A stretch of 64,000 nucleotides of DNA from Plazaster borealis (Eukaryota; Echinodermata; Asteroidea; Forcipulatida; Labidiasteridae): positions 3,238,501-3,302,500 of the forward strand of contig CM037473.1 in assembly GCA_021014325.1 (NCBI GenBank), read 5' to 3'. The position numbers were made by a program, and so were the translations under genes. This document shows positions 1 through 10,531 of the stretch, piece by piece. Position 1 is the first letter of the stretch. Each line of letters starts with the position of its first letter. The notes under the pieces were generated by a model. It saw only the letters and a program-made list of their open reading frames with translations, did not search any database and was not told the origin of the DNA.

Positions 1-407
1 CACACTTTTCACAAAATTATAATTCATCATTTGTAGGCAGTTTTGAGGGTTTCCCTGTTTTGTCTGAGAATTATGTACGAGAAGCGATGCGTTAGTCATT
101 GGTTGAACTCGTCTGTCATTTTGGGATGTTTTGATAAGCCCTGGTGAAACCTCTACCTTTGAATGAAAGTTTGTTTGTGTTTGTGCATAATGTAGGAATT
201 TGGTTACTTAACAATGGAAGGGCAGAGGGCATGTTCCCACCCCTATTGCAAAACATTCCAATACTGTACTTGAACACTGGAAAAAAGACTCACAAGATCC
301 GCCCCTGATTTCTGCATTTGTGCATAATGTAGGAGCTAGGTGACTTACAATGCAGGGAGGGGCAAAGGGTATGGCCCCCCCGGCCCTATAGCAAAATAAA
401 CAATCCC
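1..407. other. no gene recognised; degenerate repeats
   Basis: No exon is recognised. Two diverged copies of one segment start near 178 and 317; both contain gtgcataatgtagga followed by a g-rich stretch. The upstream TBC1D10 exon, which should encode the middle of the TBC domain, was searched for and not found, so it lies left of the window. Confidence 0.5.
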
Positions 408-414
408 TATCATA

Positions 415-575
415 CTGGGCCCAATTTCATTATTATGCTTACTGGAATCAGGTTACCAGCCAAAATACCATGTCTCATGTACCATTTGTGACTGGTTTCC
501 CGCTCATTTTTGCTTAGCCTAAAAAATGTTAAGCATTATTTTCTGCTTAAGCAGCTCGATGAAATTAGGTCCTGG
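415..575. repeat. foldback element (CCCAATTTCAT family)
   Basis: The left end reads gggcccaatttcat and the right end gatgaaattaggtcc, an inverted pair. The interior has the family hallmarks ggttaccagcc, tgtgactggt and gcttagc. At least ten recognisable relatives occur in this window. It has no coding capacity and is probably a non-autonomous DNA transposon. Confidence 0.7.
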
Positions 576-964
576 ATTATTTTCTGCCCCCACTCCTCCT
601 GCAAAAAAGAGACTCGTAAGATCTGCTCCTGATTTCTGCACGTTCCTCACATCATGTACAAGCTGGGTCCAATTCTATTTATAGCTGCTCGGGGGCCATC
701 CAAAAAGTGTACATTGTCATGGTCATTGAAAGAGTACAGGGGTGAGGTCGTCCGAGGTTGTATGTGCAGCTTTAAAATGTGTTTAACTAGTTCACATGTC
801 GGTATTATTTTTCAGAACTTTTGGAGCTTCTTGAGTAATCGTTTTCCTTTGAAAATATTGTTGCCACAATAAAACCCTGACTTGACAAAGGGAAAACAAC
901 ACAGGTTCTAGCACTGGGTTTTTCTCATGTTTTTCTTGTATGAGAAAATTGAGTAGGCACTCAC

Positions 965-1012
965 CGTGGTTCGCAGAACCTCGGCTGTGAGCCACGGCTG
1001 AAAATCTGCCAT
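965..1012 (-). CDS. possible first coding exon, minus strand, unidentified
   Basis: On the minus strand a Kozak-like accATGg opens MADFQPWLTAEVLRTT (16 codons) and runs in phase 0 into a good donor, acg|gtgagt. A second donor-like gtaagt lies just upstream at about 1045. The rest of such a gene would lie to the left, inside or beyond the TBC1D10 introns. I do not recognise the peptide. It could be chance, because the 900 bp to its left shows no convincing second exon. Confidence 0.22.
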
Positions 1013-1474
1013 GGTATGCTGGAATCTTGGAACGCTCGGACTTACCTCCCATTGAGCCGAATATACTGACGAACAATGGTGGCAGCCTGTCCATTCTTGT
1101 TTGCCACATTTGTATAACAACGGTACAAAGGTCTGGAATCGGGGTTACACAATAACCCCCGGAAAGGGATTTTACATGGCAAGTTTTCCAGAACCTTTTG
1201 TCGCTCTTTGTACGGTTAAAACGAAGCGTATCACGGTAGGTACCTACCTCAACACGCTACACACTGGAAAGTCTAGGTAGATAAAAACGTCAGCCGTCTG
1301 CATGTCAGCAAAAAATTGAGGAAATTTGAAGTTGTTACTGGCGTTAAACAACGTCCGCCGTAAGTCTGTCCCAAAAAAGGTTTGCGTGTACAGACGTCAT
1401 CTGACGTGAAGTGGTTAATGTAATAATTGCATTGGAGATAAAAAAACAATATTTTGGGGGTTTTACCACACACT

Positions 1475-1830
1475 GATGTGTGATACGGACTGTGTACTCA
1501 GTGCTTTCACGAGTCCTGTGAAAAAAAATCCTTACTACTCAGGGTGGATTTGAACCCACAACCCCTGTATTCTAGTGCAGGGCCCAATTTCATAGAGCTG
1601 CTTAAGCACAAAAAATAGCTAAGCACAACAAAATTATGCTTACCAGAATAAGGTTACCAACCAAACTACCATGTCACATGTACAATTTGTGACTGGTATC
1701 CTGCTTATTTCTGCTTAGCATAAAATTGTTAAGCAATATTTTCTGCTTAAGCACCTCTATGAAATTGGGTCCAGATGTCTTACCACTTAGACCACCAAGC
1801 ATGCCGGTGATTTTAGGCCAGTTTGTTTGT
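1475..1830. repeat. tRNA-like terminal-repeat element split by a foldback element
   Basis: The flanks (cactgatgtgtg, gtgtactcagtgctttc, then ggatttgaacccacaacc, resuming at agatgtcttaccac) match the elements near 29230 and 34285. A foldback element of the CCCAATTTCAT family occupies about 1578-1772, cutting the older element. The copy at 29230-29320 shows the uncut sequence across the insertion point. Confidence 0.55.
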
Positions 1831-1954
1831 ACGCATTATTGTCTGATTTTTATATATGAGCAGTTCTATGAAATTGTGCTGCTGTTATTGAAAGGTCTAA
1901 CAATCAGAGGTTCATTTAAGAATTGTATTTTTTAATTTGTTTGTGTTTTTGCAG

Positions 1955-2069
1955 AAGAAACATCGGATTGAGCCGATTCTATACATGACAGAGTGGTTCA
2001 TGTGTATTTTCTCTCGGACGTTACCCTGGCCGTCCGTCCTGAGGGTGTGGGACATGTTCCTGTGTGAAG
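1955..2069 (+). CDS. TBC1D10 exon: TBC domain, C-terminal lobe
   Basis: The exon follows tttttgcag and ends at gaag|gtaac. It encodes 38 codons plus one base, from [11 protein letters not shown] to MFLCE, including the TBC-typical RVWD motif. The next exon completes the Gly codon (G|GT). Confidence 0.93.
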
Positions 2070-5000
2070 GTAACAAAGTCTAAAAACTCTACTAGTTGAA
2101 TTGAATCTCTCTTAAAGGGCCTGCACAACTTTACACATAACTTACAAAGTTGGTCATGGTGGAAAACTTCCCTTGAGAAATTTTTGCCTGAAATGCTGTA
2201 GTTTTTTAAAAATGAGCGAAACCAAATCTTGGATGTTTGTGAAAACTAGGGTTTTTGAAAAACTATTTTCCTGTGCCTCCAATGACCGATTGAGCCTGAA
2301 TTTTCACAGGTTTGTTATTTCATGTATATGTTGGGTCACACAAAGTGCGGACTGGACTTTGACGGTTACCACACTGTAGTCCACAATCTTTAATCATGAT
2401 ACCTGCTGTCATCATCATGCTATAGTGAATATCTCAGAGTGATTGGTGCTTACATGCATTGATTTTGCAGCAGGATTGACCTGGTGTCTTTTCGCTTCTA
2501 TTTGAATTTGTTATTTTTGTTTGGAACAAGTCTTGCGCAGCAGAAATGAGTTACCAGCCAGAATGCCATGTAATTCGCATTATTTGCCAACTGGTTCCCC
2601 GCTAAACTTGCTGTAAAGTCAAACTTTTTTCGCTGACAGCTGTGTGAGATTTGGCTCAAGCTTGGCATTTATTCTTGTTGAGGGGAAACAGAATACAACC
2701 GATGACTCAGGATGGTGTGACACGAAGCTAGTGACTAAATACTCTACTCTTGGCTCCCGGGATATCTTTAAAGGAGGATCCCACAGCAATTATTTCTGTC
2801 TAGACCGCTATTTTATTATTTGTTGTGCGAACGGTTATGCAACGTTCTCCCTTAACAGTGGTCTGTTGGCCAGTTGTTAAAACAACCGAGGACCTGTTAA
2901 AATTCACTCCAAGTAACCCTGCTGGCTTGCTCAGTGTTGAAAAGCATCCCTAATTAATATGAATTATGAACTAGTGAAAAAGCTGGCGGACTCGTAAAAT
3001 GACAAGCTAAATGGTCCCCCTGGCTGGCCAGTCACTTAAAATGTTATGTTATGTCATCAGGAAGGAAGTGGTATCACCTGAATTTGAGTTACAAATCACC
3101 TGAATTTGAGTTACAAATCACACTGAGAGATGTACTCTCTCAAAAGTGATTCTTATCATGTTATGACACGGCGCTTCTGTCAATTTGTTTTATCTTTGTA
3201 AATTTTTGTATATTTAGAGTAGCATTATTACCGTGGCGACACTTTATGGTGTATGCTTCTTGATTAAAAACTGGATATAAAGATATGGGTTTTGAGGCAT
3301 TGCATGGTGAGGTATCGATGTATATTCGGTTTGCGGTAACACCATTGTGTATATATCTACTTTGCTGTGTAGATATTGTTCTTTGAGAACTTGTCTTGCT
3401 ATTCACTCCGCGGCCGTTGAATAAATAGCAAAACAAGTTCTCAAAGAACAAAAACTACACAGCAAAGTAGATATACACACATCGTGTTACCGCAAACCGG
3501 ATGTACATGGATATAAAGAGTTAACCTTTTACAAGGCATGAGTAAACTTTGATATCCGGGAGAGTTTAAATCTTATAGCTTAGTTTTCTGTACCTGTACA
3601 GCAGTGGTGTTACTAGTCTTGGCTCAAGACGCTCCTGTTGTTTATTATCTTGAAAGCTCTACTCCTCCTGCGGTTAATTTCCATCACTGATAGAGTCGCC
3701 AATAGAGGGCGCTATCAACCACGAACCGCTATCACCCCTGAGAACCGGTATCACAGGAGCGAACTCCCATGATAGCGGTCTATGGTGAGAGCGCGCCCTC
3801 CTGTGGCGATGGATCGTGGGCAGGAGAGTCTTGAACCAAGACTATGGTGTTACCAGAGAGGAGGGGCGCTTGAGCACACCAAAATCCTCTTCAGCGATCT
3901 CCCTAATGCCAGTTAAAACACCTGAGGACCAGTCAAAATTCACTCCAAGTGGTCCGGCTGGCTTGTTCAGTGTTGAAAATCATCTCTATTTAATTAGGGA
4001 TTAACAGTGTGATGACCCGGCCTTCACTGCATGGTAATGACTGGGTTGGTGGCTGGCCACTGTTAATGGACAGAGCCGAAGGCGAGTTCCATTAACAGTG
4101 GCCAGCCACCAACCAGCAGTCAGCCACCAACCTTATAACAAAAAAAACGGTAAAAATCATCAGAGTTTTAGATTTTTCTTTCGCCGTTATTTTTTAGAAA
4201 TGCTCTACTCATGGAGGAAGGAAATATTCCTTCCTCCATGCTCTACTCATGTTCAAGGGCCATTCCTTTGGCTGTTCAACTTTTGTGTGGTACCTAATCT
4301 CTTACACATAATAAACAGTTTATGCATACTTTCAAGAACCAGACTACGACTTTGAATTATGTTGGTTTCATGGGCCTACCAGCTACCTTAAATTGATACA
4401 TTGTCTGCGCATTCACACCTATGCCAGGTATGCGTTCGCAGGCGGCACCATCTGTCCTGTTCAAAATAACAAAAACAAAAAATACTCACGGTAGTATCCC
4501 GCACAACAAGCACAAAGTGATTTTTACACAACAATGTGCTTGTTTAAGGGCCATTTATTCGCTAGTTCACGGAGCTGGTCTTTATATCACATGTTAATAC
4601 ACCCCCACATGACCAGTCTTCGTCCAATCAGAGTGCATAAACTCTCCAAGGTGTTTATTAATATGAAATATAGACTAGTAAGAAAGCTAAAAAAAAATTG
4701 TTTTAGAGTCTTTCTCAGAGGCTAAATGACAACACAGAACACATCTACTGGTGTAACAGAAGCAGTCATGTGTAAAGAAATTAAAAGAGAGAGAGACAGA
4801 AAGCACACAGAAAGAAAGGTTGTTACAACCAAAATTAAGGACAATGTGTTTATATGCTGAAAATTGTGCATGTTTTTCACTATTTTCTCCTGACTCACAC
4901 AACGGATGAAGCCCAAATTTTCAGAGGTTTGTTATTTCCTGTATATGGTTGATCACACAAAACATAAACACTTTTTGCGAGTATTTTTTCAGCTCCATCA

Positions 5001-8000
5001 ATCTTGTAGAATACCTTTAATCTTCTCCTAAAAATCGAGCAGAGTATACTGTTCGAAACGTCGAGACCACACCGGCTCTTTTCAGAGCCAACACTCCCAC
5101 AAAAGAGATTTTACACTGGATATACCCGCAAGTTTACTATTTATTTATAGTTACTTCTATATAGTTACTTCTTATTTTTCAACTCCGTGCAAAGCTTCAA
5201 ACAACACTTACCTTTAATCAGTGCTGTTTTTAGTGGGTTTTTTTTTTTAAAAGGGTTATCACCTGTGTAATTTGTAGAAAATTGTCGCATTTTTGGCTGA
5301 CTCTTTGTTTTGTGTCCTTCAGGTGTGAAAGTGTTATTCCGCGTTGGGCTGGTCCTCTTGAAGCAGACGTTAGGACGATCTGATCGACTTGCTGACTGCC
5401 AAGGCTTGTACGAAACTATGGAAGCTTTGAAAAACATTCCAGCTGAGATAACGCAGGAGGACTTCTTGGCTTCAGAAGTAATGTGACATATCAAATGTTC
5501 TCGATATCATTCTCCCCAGCTGCCCCCCCCCCCCCACTCCTTGATTTCACTGATTGACATCTTTATTCTGAGGGAATCAAGGCCAAATTTCATAGAGCTG
5601 AACAAAATTATGCTTACCATAATGAGATTACCAGCCAAATTGCCATGCCATATGCACCACCTGTGACTGGTAGTCTGTTAATTTTTGCTTAACAGAAAAT
5701 TATTAAGCAACATTGTCTGCTTGCAGCTCTTTGAAATTGGGCCCTGGCTGGATTTTTTAGTGGTTCCTTTTCCCTGCCTTTCACCTCTGTGGACCACGGT
5801 TAAAATCCTGGTCCGGAGCCTTCCATGTGGATTGGGTTTTCAGACCGTACCTGATCGAGTGGGTTTTTTTCTCCAGTGGGTGTTTTCCTCCCACATCGGA
5901 AACTGAGCATTCACTCATCCTCTCCTACTTATCTTTGAGAGGGCAAATCCATTTTCATTTTGCAAAGGGCACTTTCATTGAAAAGTCAATGGGAATTTTT
6001 TGAAGGGGCACCAAGGCCAAGACCAGGGGCAACAGAGACCATGGCCTCCAGGTCCTCCGTGTAATTCAAGACATAGAATGTGTAATAAAATAATAAATCA
6101 ACTGAATCAAATGAAGACGTGTACTAATTTAAGAACGTCATTTACAAGAGGCGATTCAAGAGATACAGGTTTAAAATGGAATTGAAGCAGAATTGAAGTA
6201 AAGTATCATCAATCCTCCTGCTGTTGATAACATTTTCCAGCAATATGACTAACCATTCACCTCCACGGGTTGTGTATGGTGGCGTGTCGTGGCTGAATGG
6301 TTGAGAGCACCGGGTTCGAGTCCCGGTCATGGCACTTGCGTCCTTGAGCAAGATACTTTACCATAATTGCTTTGTCCTTCGGACGGGACATTAAGCCGTA
6401 GGTCCCGTGTACTAGGATTGGTAGTGCACCTAAAAGAACCCAGAACACTTTTCGTGGAAGAGTAGGAGTTAACCCGGGTGTTTCTGGTTCATTGCAAGTA
6501 CCCTTTCCTCAGGCTTGCGAGCTACAGTGATTAAGTTCACTTAGGGAGGCCGGCGAAACTAGTGGTCCAGCCTGGCCTGTGAAAACTGCAGCAGGCTTTT
6601 TAATCCCTCTACCGATGATAATTAGGAGATCCACTTATGAATGGAGCTCCATTGTAATGAACCCAGACTAAGCTTGGGCGATACCACGATAATATCGAAT
6701 ATCGTGATACTTGTTCTGAAACGATTACGATATCGGGTAGATTTATTTTTGATCGTGATATCGGTAAATCGCGATATCGATTAAGTATCGCGATGCATTT
6801 CCTAACCGATATGATCTTGCAACAATAAATCTCCTAGTGGAGACGATCTTGCAACAACAAAGAGCCGCAAGTCACAGACCAATTCCCCAACAGATTCGAC
6901 CCGACCGGGTTTCTTAGAAAAAACCAACAGAACAGTCATGCGCAGTCATGCGCAGTAGTTAACACATTAAATGTGTATAAGCAATAGGCCCAGGTTTTCA
7001 CCCCATAGGTTTAGAGTTAAACCTGAAGAATAGGTCATTGGAGCTAAATAAATATGAGACGGCTGCTTCTGCAACTTGTTCTGTGAGATTTGTAGAAGAT
7101 TGACGTCATCAAAAATTTATCGGGATATATTCTTGACGATACATCGTGGATGAAAGAAAGATATCGCCCAAGCTTAACCCAGACTTTACTGACATGTCAC
7201 CAGTCTTATGAGGTATCCTTGGTTTTCATGACCAGAAATATTGAACAATAATAATACTAACAACTGAGCAAAGATCTGACTGTGTACATTTTGTGTACCG
7301 TGTAGATGCAGTCACCACATGATTTCTAATTGCAGACTGGCGTAGTTTATCTTTCGTTCTAAACCACAGTGGATGATATTGAATGGTCAGACAGTAGGAG
7401 GGTTGACTGTGTACTGTGTAGATGCAGTCACCACATGATATCATATTGCAGACTGGCGTAGTTTATCTTTTGTTCTAAACCACAGTGGAGGATGTTGAAT
7501 GGTCAGACAGTAGGAGGGTTGATTGTGTACTGTGTAGATGCATTGCAGAGTGGCATCTAGTTTATCTATTTTTCTAAACCACATTGAATGATATTGAGCG
7601 GCCAATCTGTAGGAGGGTTGACACTAAATGTTTACCGTATAAAATCAGATGCATACTTCATCAGTTGTGATGAGCTATTTGGAAATTACCTTCTCGTCTC
7701 TGATGCAATTCTTCTTTTATACTTGACTTCAGATGCTGAAGCTGCGAGTCTTCGAGAAGGACTTGGAGGAAGAGCACTCCCTGTCACTAGCCCGACGTCG
7801 TGTCATCAAGGAGCGGCAACTAGCTCCAGCAAAGGCTGCCGCCATGGCCAGGGACATTGACAAACTGCGCAAGAAGAAGCGTGGCAAGATGAAACCCCCG
7901 CCCTCCGCCTTTAAGCAAGAGGGATTCGGTAGCCAGGACTTGCTCGCCCTAGAAAGAGGTGCTGCACAGGACGTGAGCCCTCGACGAGATACGCCGAGGC

Positions 8001-9067
8001 ATCCGTCCAACGAAAGGTTTCTGGATCACGATCAGAGTCGATCACCAAGCGGGAGCCACTCCTCAGGGGGCAGACCCAAGTTTGAGAGAGAGGTACATGT
8101 TGACAATCCACCTCGAGACTGGAACCTGGAACCTAGAAGTGATGAGGCCCGATCGCCAAGTGGAAGCGTTTCCTCAGGCGGACGATTCGAGCGAGAAATA
8201 CATGTGGATAACCCACCTCGAGATTGGAACCTTAACAGCACAGAAGCTGCAGTGATTTCACCAACCTCTGGGAAAGATAAATCGCCGAAGGGTAAAGACT
8301 CTAAGAAAGAGGATAAGAAAAAGGAGAAGGTTGAGAAGAAAAAGAGCAAATCGGGCAACAAGGAGGATGTTGCCAGCGGGGATGCCATCATGGGCGGAGA
8401 GAAAGAGCCAGAGAGTAAAATGGATAAAAAGGACAAGAAAAAATCTAAAAGTAAGGAAGAGAAGAAAGAAGAGAAGAAGATGAAGAAAACGGACAAGAAA
8501 CATAAAGAGAAAAGTGGGCATTCCCGTGGGCAGCGCGGATCTCCTATTGATGACCATCTCGGAGCCTCTGGGAATCAGGCTGTGGGTTGGCATGACAACA
8601 GAAGAGGTGTCACTGGTGTCCATTATGATGATCATCCTTTTTCGGCAGCCGCACCGAGTCATCTTGAAATGAATCAGGGTGTGGGTTGGCACGACAACGG
8701 AAGAGGCGTCACTGGTGTCCATCATGGTGATCATCATTTTTCGGCAGCCGCACCGAGTCATCTTGAAATGAATCAGGCTGTGGGTTGGCATGACAACGGA
8801 AGAGGTGTCACTGGTGTCCATCATGATGATGATCATTTTTCGGCAGCCTCACCGAGTCATCGTGAAATGAAAATACCGACAAGTTTACCCGTGAAACCTG
8901 CAGAAACCAAGAACACTGATAGACATTTCACTGGTGCCCATCAGCAGATGTTTCCAGGGAAAGAGACTGAGCATTTTGTGTCGTCGCCTTCCAGACAAGG
9001 AAGTCATAATGAACACAACGAAGAAACTTTACCCTTCCCTTCAGTGGGACTGGAAACGCCCGTATGA
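1955..9067 (+). CDS. TBC1D10/EPI64-family Rab GTPase-activating protein, 3' part
   Basis: Three exons (1955-2069, 5323-5477, 7733-9067) join in phases 1 and 0 and give 534 visible residues plus the stop. TBC1D10 proteins stimulate GTP hydrolysis by small GTPases such as Rab35 and Rab27 at the plasma membrane and on endocytic or secretory carriers (family knowledge). The visible part starts within the C-terminal lobe of the TBC domain ([18 protein letters not shown], then [11 protein letters not shown]). The catalytic Arg and Gln fingers must lie on exons left of the window. After the domain come a basic stretch, two SPSGS repeats, a Lys-rich segment and three 33-residue repeats. The protein ends in ETPV, which fits the class I PDZ-ligand pattern; vertebrate EPI64 also ends in a PDZ ligand. 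I cannot tell which vertebrate paralogue (A, B or C) is closest, and invertebrates usually have one gene. Confidence 0.92.
2116..2388. mobile_element. TTAA-flanked miniature element in TBC1D10 intron
   Basis: It is bounded by TTAA at 2112-2115 and 2389-2392. The interior contains gaccgattgagcc, ttttcacaggtttg and tatgttgggtcacac, shared with the TTAA elements near 17.2, 24.5, 30.8 and 31.6 kb. It is non-coding. Confidence 0.6.
3310..3512. repeat. long foldback repeat in TBC1D10 intron
   Basis: The left arm (about 3317-3405) and right arm (about 3422-3512) are near-perfect inverted copies. Both contain the string cggtttgcggtaacac or its variant, ctactttgctgtgtag and gttctttgagaacttg. The loop is about 15-20 bp. 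As RNA it would form a stem of about 85 bp. Confidence 0.75.
4006..4251. repeat. inverted repeats and a short perfect hairpin
   Basis: Around 4036-4115, ggttggtggctggccac is mirrored by gtggccagccaccaacc. At 4210-4240 a 14-bp perfect stem (catggaggaaggaa) has a 3-bp loop. The hairpin is flanked by a 13-bp direct repeat, tgctctactcatg, at 4201 and 4239. Confidence 0.7.
5323..5477 (+). CDS. TBC1D10 exon: end of TBC domain
   Basis: The exon follows gtccttcag and ends at tcagaa|gtaatg in phase 0. It encodes [18 protein letters not shown] to TQEDFLASE, the final helices of the TBC fold, closely resembling vertebrate TBC1D10. Confidence 0.93.
5580..5747. repeat. foldback element (CCCAATTTCAT family)
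   Basis: The ends ccaaatttcatagagctg and gcagctctttgaaattggg are inverted copies, and the interior has ttaccagcc and ctgtgactggta. It directly precedes a SINE. Confidence 0.65.
5748..5935 (+). mobile_element. SINE family II (tRNA-derived)
   Basis: The diagnostic body is tgtggattgggttttcag, then cctgatcgagtgggttt and tcctcccacatcgg. It is shared with copies at about 12188-12375 (+), 18041-18235 (-) and 33694-34075 (-). The tRNA-like head is degenerate here. Confidence 0.65.
6282..7257 (+). mobile_element. tRNA-Leu-derived SINE, interrupted by a DNA transposon
   Basis: The head gtgtcgtggctgaatgg and B-box-like gggttcgagtcccgg mark the tRNA-like part, with an internal deletion of the anticodon arm. 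The body contains cttcggacgggacattaag. The SINE continues at 7186 with ttatgaggtatcct and ends in (aat)n. The copy at 59772-60900 has the same order, confirming that 6670-7175 is an insertion. Confidence 0.8.
6670..7175. mobile_element. non-autonomous DNA transposon, 506 bp, 10-bp target duplication
   Basis: Perfect 14-bp terminal inverted repeats (AAGCTTGGGCGATA) are flanked by AACCCAGACT at 6660-6669 and 7176-7185. The subterminal region is full of atatcg/cgatat motifs. A 10-bp duplication is in the range of Mutator-like elements, but there is no transposase and the superfamily is not proven. Confidence 0.85.
7290..7622 (+). repeat. 116-bp satellite, about three units
   Basis: Units with gtcagacagtaggagggttg and gtgtagatgcagtcaccac recur with a period of 116 bp (for example 7386 and 7502). 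The same family is at 51380-51690, with single or partial copies near 50240, 43850 and 44500. Confidence 0.85.
7733..9067 (+). CDS. TBC1D10 terminal exon: repetitive C-terminal tail
   Basis: This last exon follows ttgacttcag in phase 0 and encodes 444 residues. Residues 1-60 are helical and basic. Two SPSGS...[11 protein letters not shown] repeats lie at about 103-132 and 141-167. Residues about 181-265 are Lys/Glu-rich. Three 33-residue repeats (99 bp each) with VGWHDN and GRGVTGVHH lie at about 281-380. The chain ends GLETPV. The tail is probably disordered. Vertebrate TBC1D10 tails are also variable and proline- or charge-rich; the 33-residue repeat is not one I recognise. Confidence 0.92.
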   Translation: MLKLRVFEKDLEEEHSLSLARRRVIKERQLAPAKAAAMARDIDKLRKKKRGKMKPPPSAFKQEGFGSQDLLALERGAAQDVSPRRDTPRHPSNERFLDHDQSRSPSGSHSSGGRPKFEREVHVDNPPRDWNLEPRSDEARSPSGSVSSGGRFEREIHVDNPPRDWNLNSTEAAVISPTSGKDKSPKGKDSKKEDKKKEKVEKKKSKSGNKEDVASGDAIMGGEKEPESKMDKKDKKKSKSKEEKKEEKKMKKTDKKHKEKSGHSRGQRGSPIDDHLGASGNQAVGWHDNRRGVTGVHYDDHPFSAAAPSHLEMNQGVGWHDNGRGVTGVHHGDHHFSAAAPSHLEMNQAVGWHDNGRGVTGVHHDDDHFSAASPSHREMKIPTSLPVKPAETKNTDRHFTGAHQQMFPGKETEHFVSSPSRQGSHNEHNEETLPFPSVGLETPV

Positions 9068-9187
9068 GAGGCGGAGTTTTCTTTCTAGGTTGGGGGGTCA
9101 GGGTTAGGTTTGCTTTATATGCATGTTGCATGATTTTGAGGAATTAATAGTAATACTGTGCAATTCTTTTGTAAAGGCTGATTTGTA

Positions 9188-9193
9188 AATAAA
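9188..9193 (+). terminator. TBC1D10 poly(A) signal
   Basis: AATAAA lies 121 bp after the stop codon. A second AATAAA at about 9385 could serve a longer transcript. No cleavage site can be placed. Confidence 0.5.
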
Positions 9194-9399
9194 ATTGGTT
9201 GTTTTGAATAGCTTGAGGGGTCAAACCTGCTTTAAACAGATCTGTATTGGCTGTGCAGAAGCATGGACCCCCTAGCTCTGTGATTTTGTTTCCCCCATTA
9301 ATTTGTACATGGCCATTTCTGTAAAATATTTAATGGAAAAAGCTACACTGTACAAAAGAAATGTTTAAACAAAATTAATTATAAAATAAATGGAACTGT

Positions 9400-10287
9400 G
9401 TTTGGATAATTTGAGTTTGGAAATTGTTCTGAAAAACATTCAAAAATGTTTGAAAATGAGAAGATATCCTTCAGGCTCTGTGACTTTAAATTATATATGT
9501 TTTTGCATAATAATTGATAAATTTATTCATGACAATGGTGAAGGGGCGGTTATTAATGAAAATATAGATTGTATGTTTTTAATCTAAAATCTCATTTCAT
9601 ATTGTGGGGAAAATCTGCATGAAATGTTATAACCTTCGAACAAGATGTGTTGAATTCGTTAATATATTAATTTACTGGCAAAGGCAATTTCAAAAAGTAT
9701 GAGAAAATTTACAAATGAGTATTGGAAGAAAAACAAATTATCTTCAAGGGAGAGACACATCGTCCATATCATTTTTACCAATCCTCTAAATCTCCTATAA
9801 AAGTAGGGTCATCATTTGGTTTTTGTCAACGTAATGCTGACTTATAGGCAAATTATCTGGAAAGATACAATATAAGTCACCTGTGAAAGTTTCAGTTAAA
9901 TACAGTGTACTTGTTGAGAAAACAGCAACAAAACTGTCACTGTATTTTTGTGTTTTTAATCGTAATAGCGCCCTCGTTCACAGATGGTACCAACTGCACC
10001 TTTCAGAGGGCAGCATACCAACAGACACCAAAGAAATTCAAAAAAGTCGCCTACCGGCGATCTTGGGAGATTCAAATTTGTCGACATACTTTCATTGATT
10101 TCCAATCAACAGGGGGCACTTCAGACATAATTATTTCGCAGGATGCTTACAAGCATTACCGTCTTTATAATAAATAGGTTTTGGGATAAAACAAAATTAC
10201 ACAATTTCTTTTGGGGTTTATTACCAAAGTATGAGCCTACCTTTTAAATAATGTGATGAAGAAGGTCTGTTGATTCTCTAAACTATT
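9400..10287. other. no gene recognised
   Basis: A/T-rich DNA with short open frames only. A fragment around 9740-9910 loosely resembles parts of the TTAA elements. Confidence 0.5.
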
Positions 10288-10531
10288 AGCCCATATGCAC
10301 AAGCCCCATCTCCAAAATATACCGCAATGCATCTTGGGAAACCGAGTAAAGTTACAAAATAAATCAAGCTGCCAAGATGGACGCCATGATGTAAGTTTAC
10401 ATGTAAATAAGCCAGGTTTTATAGTTATGTACCGCATTGCTTCAAACTCAATGCACCATGATGGTTGCTGGTTTTGCTTGGACTCGGATTTCACCCAGAA
10501 TCCTTTGCGCATTGGGACATGCATATGGGCT
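10288..10531. repeat. terminal-inverted-repeat element
   Basis: The ends agcccatatgca and tgcatatgggct are perfect inverted 12-mers. Inside, aatgcatcttgggaaac faces ttcacccagaatccttt, extending the palindrome. Open frames on both strands across it are by-products of the repeat. Confidence 0.65.
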
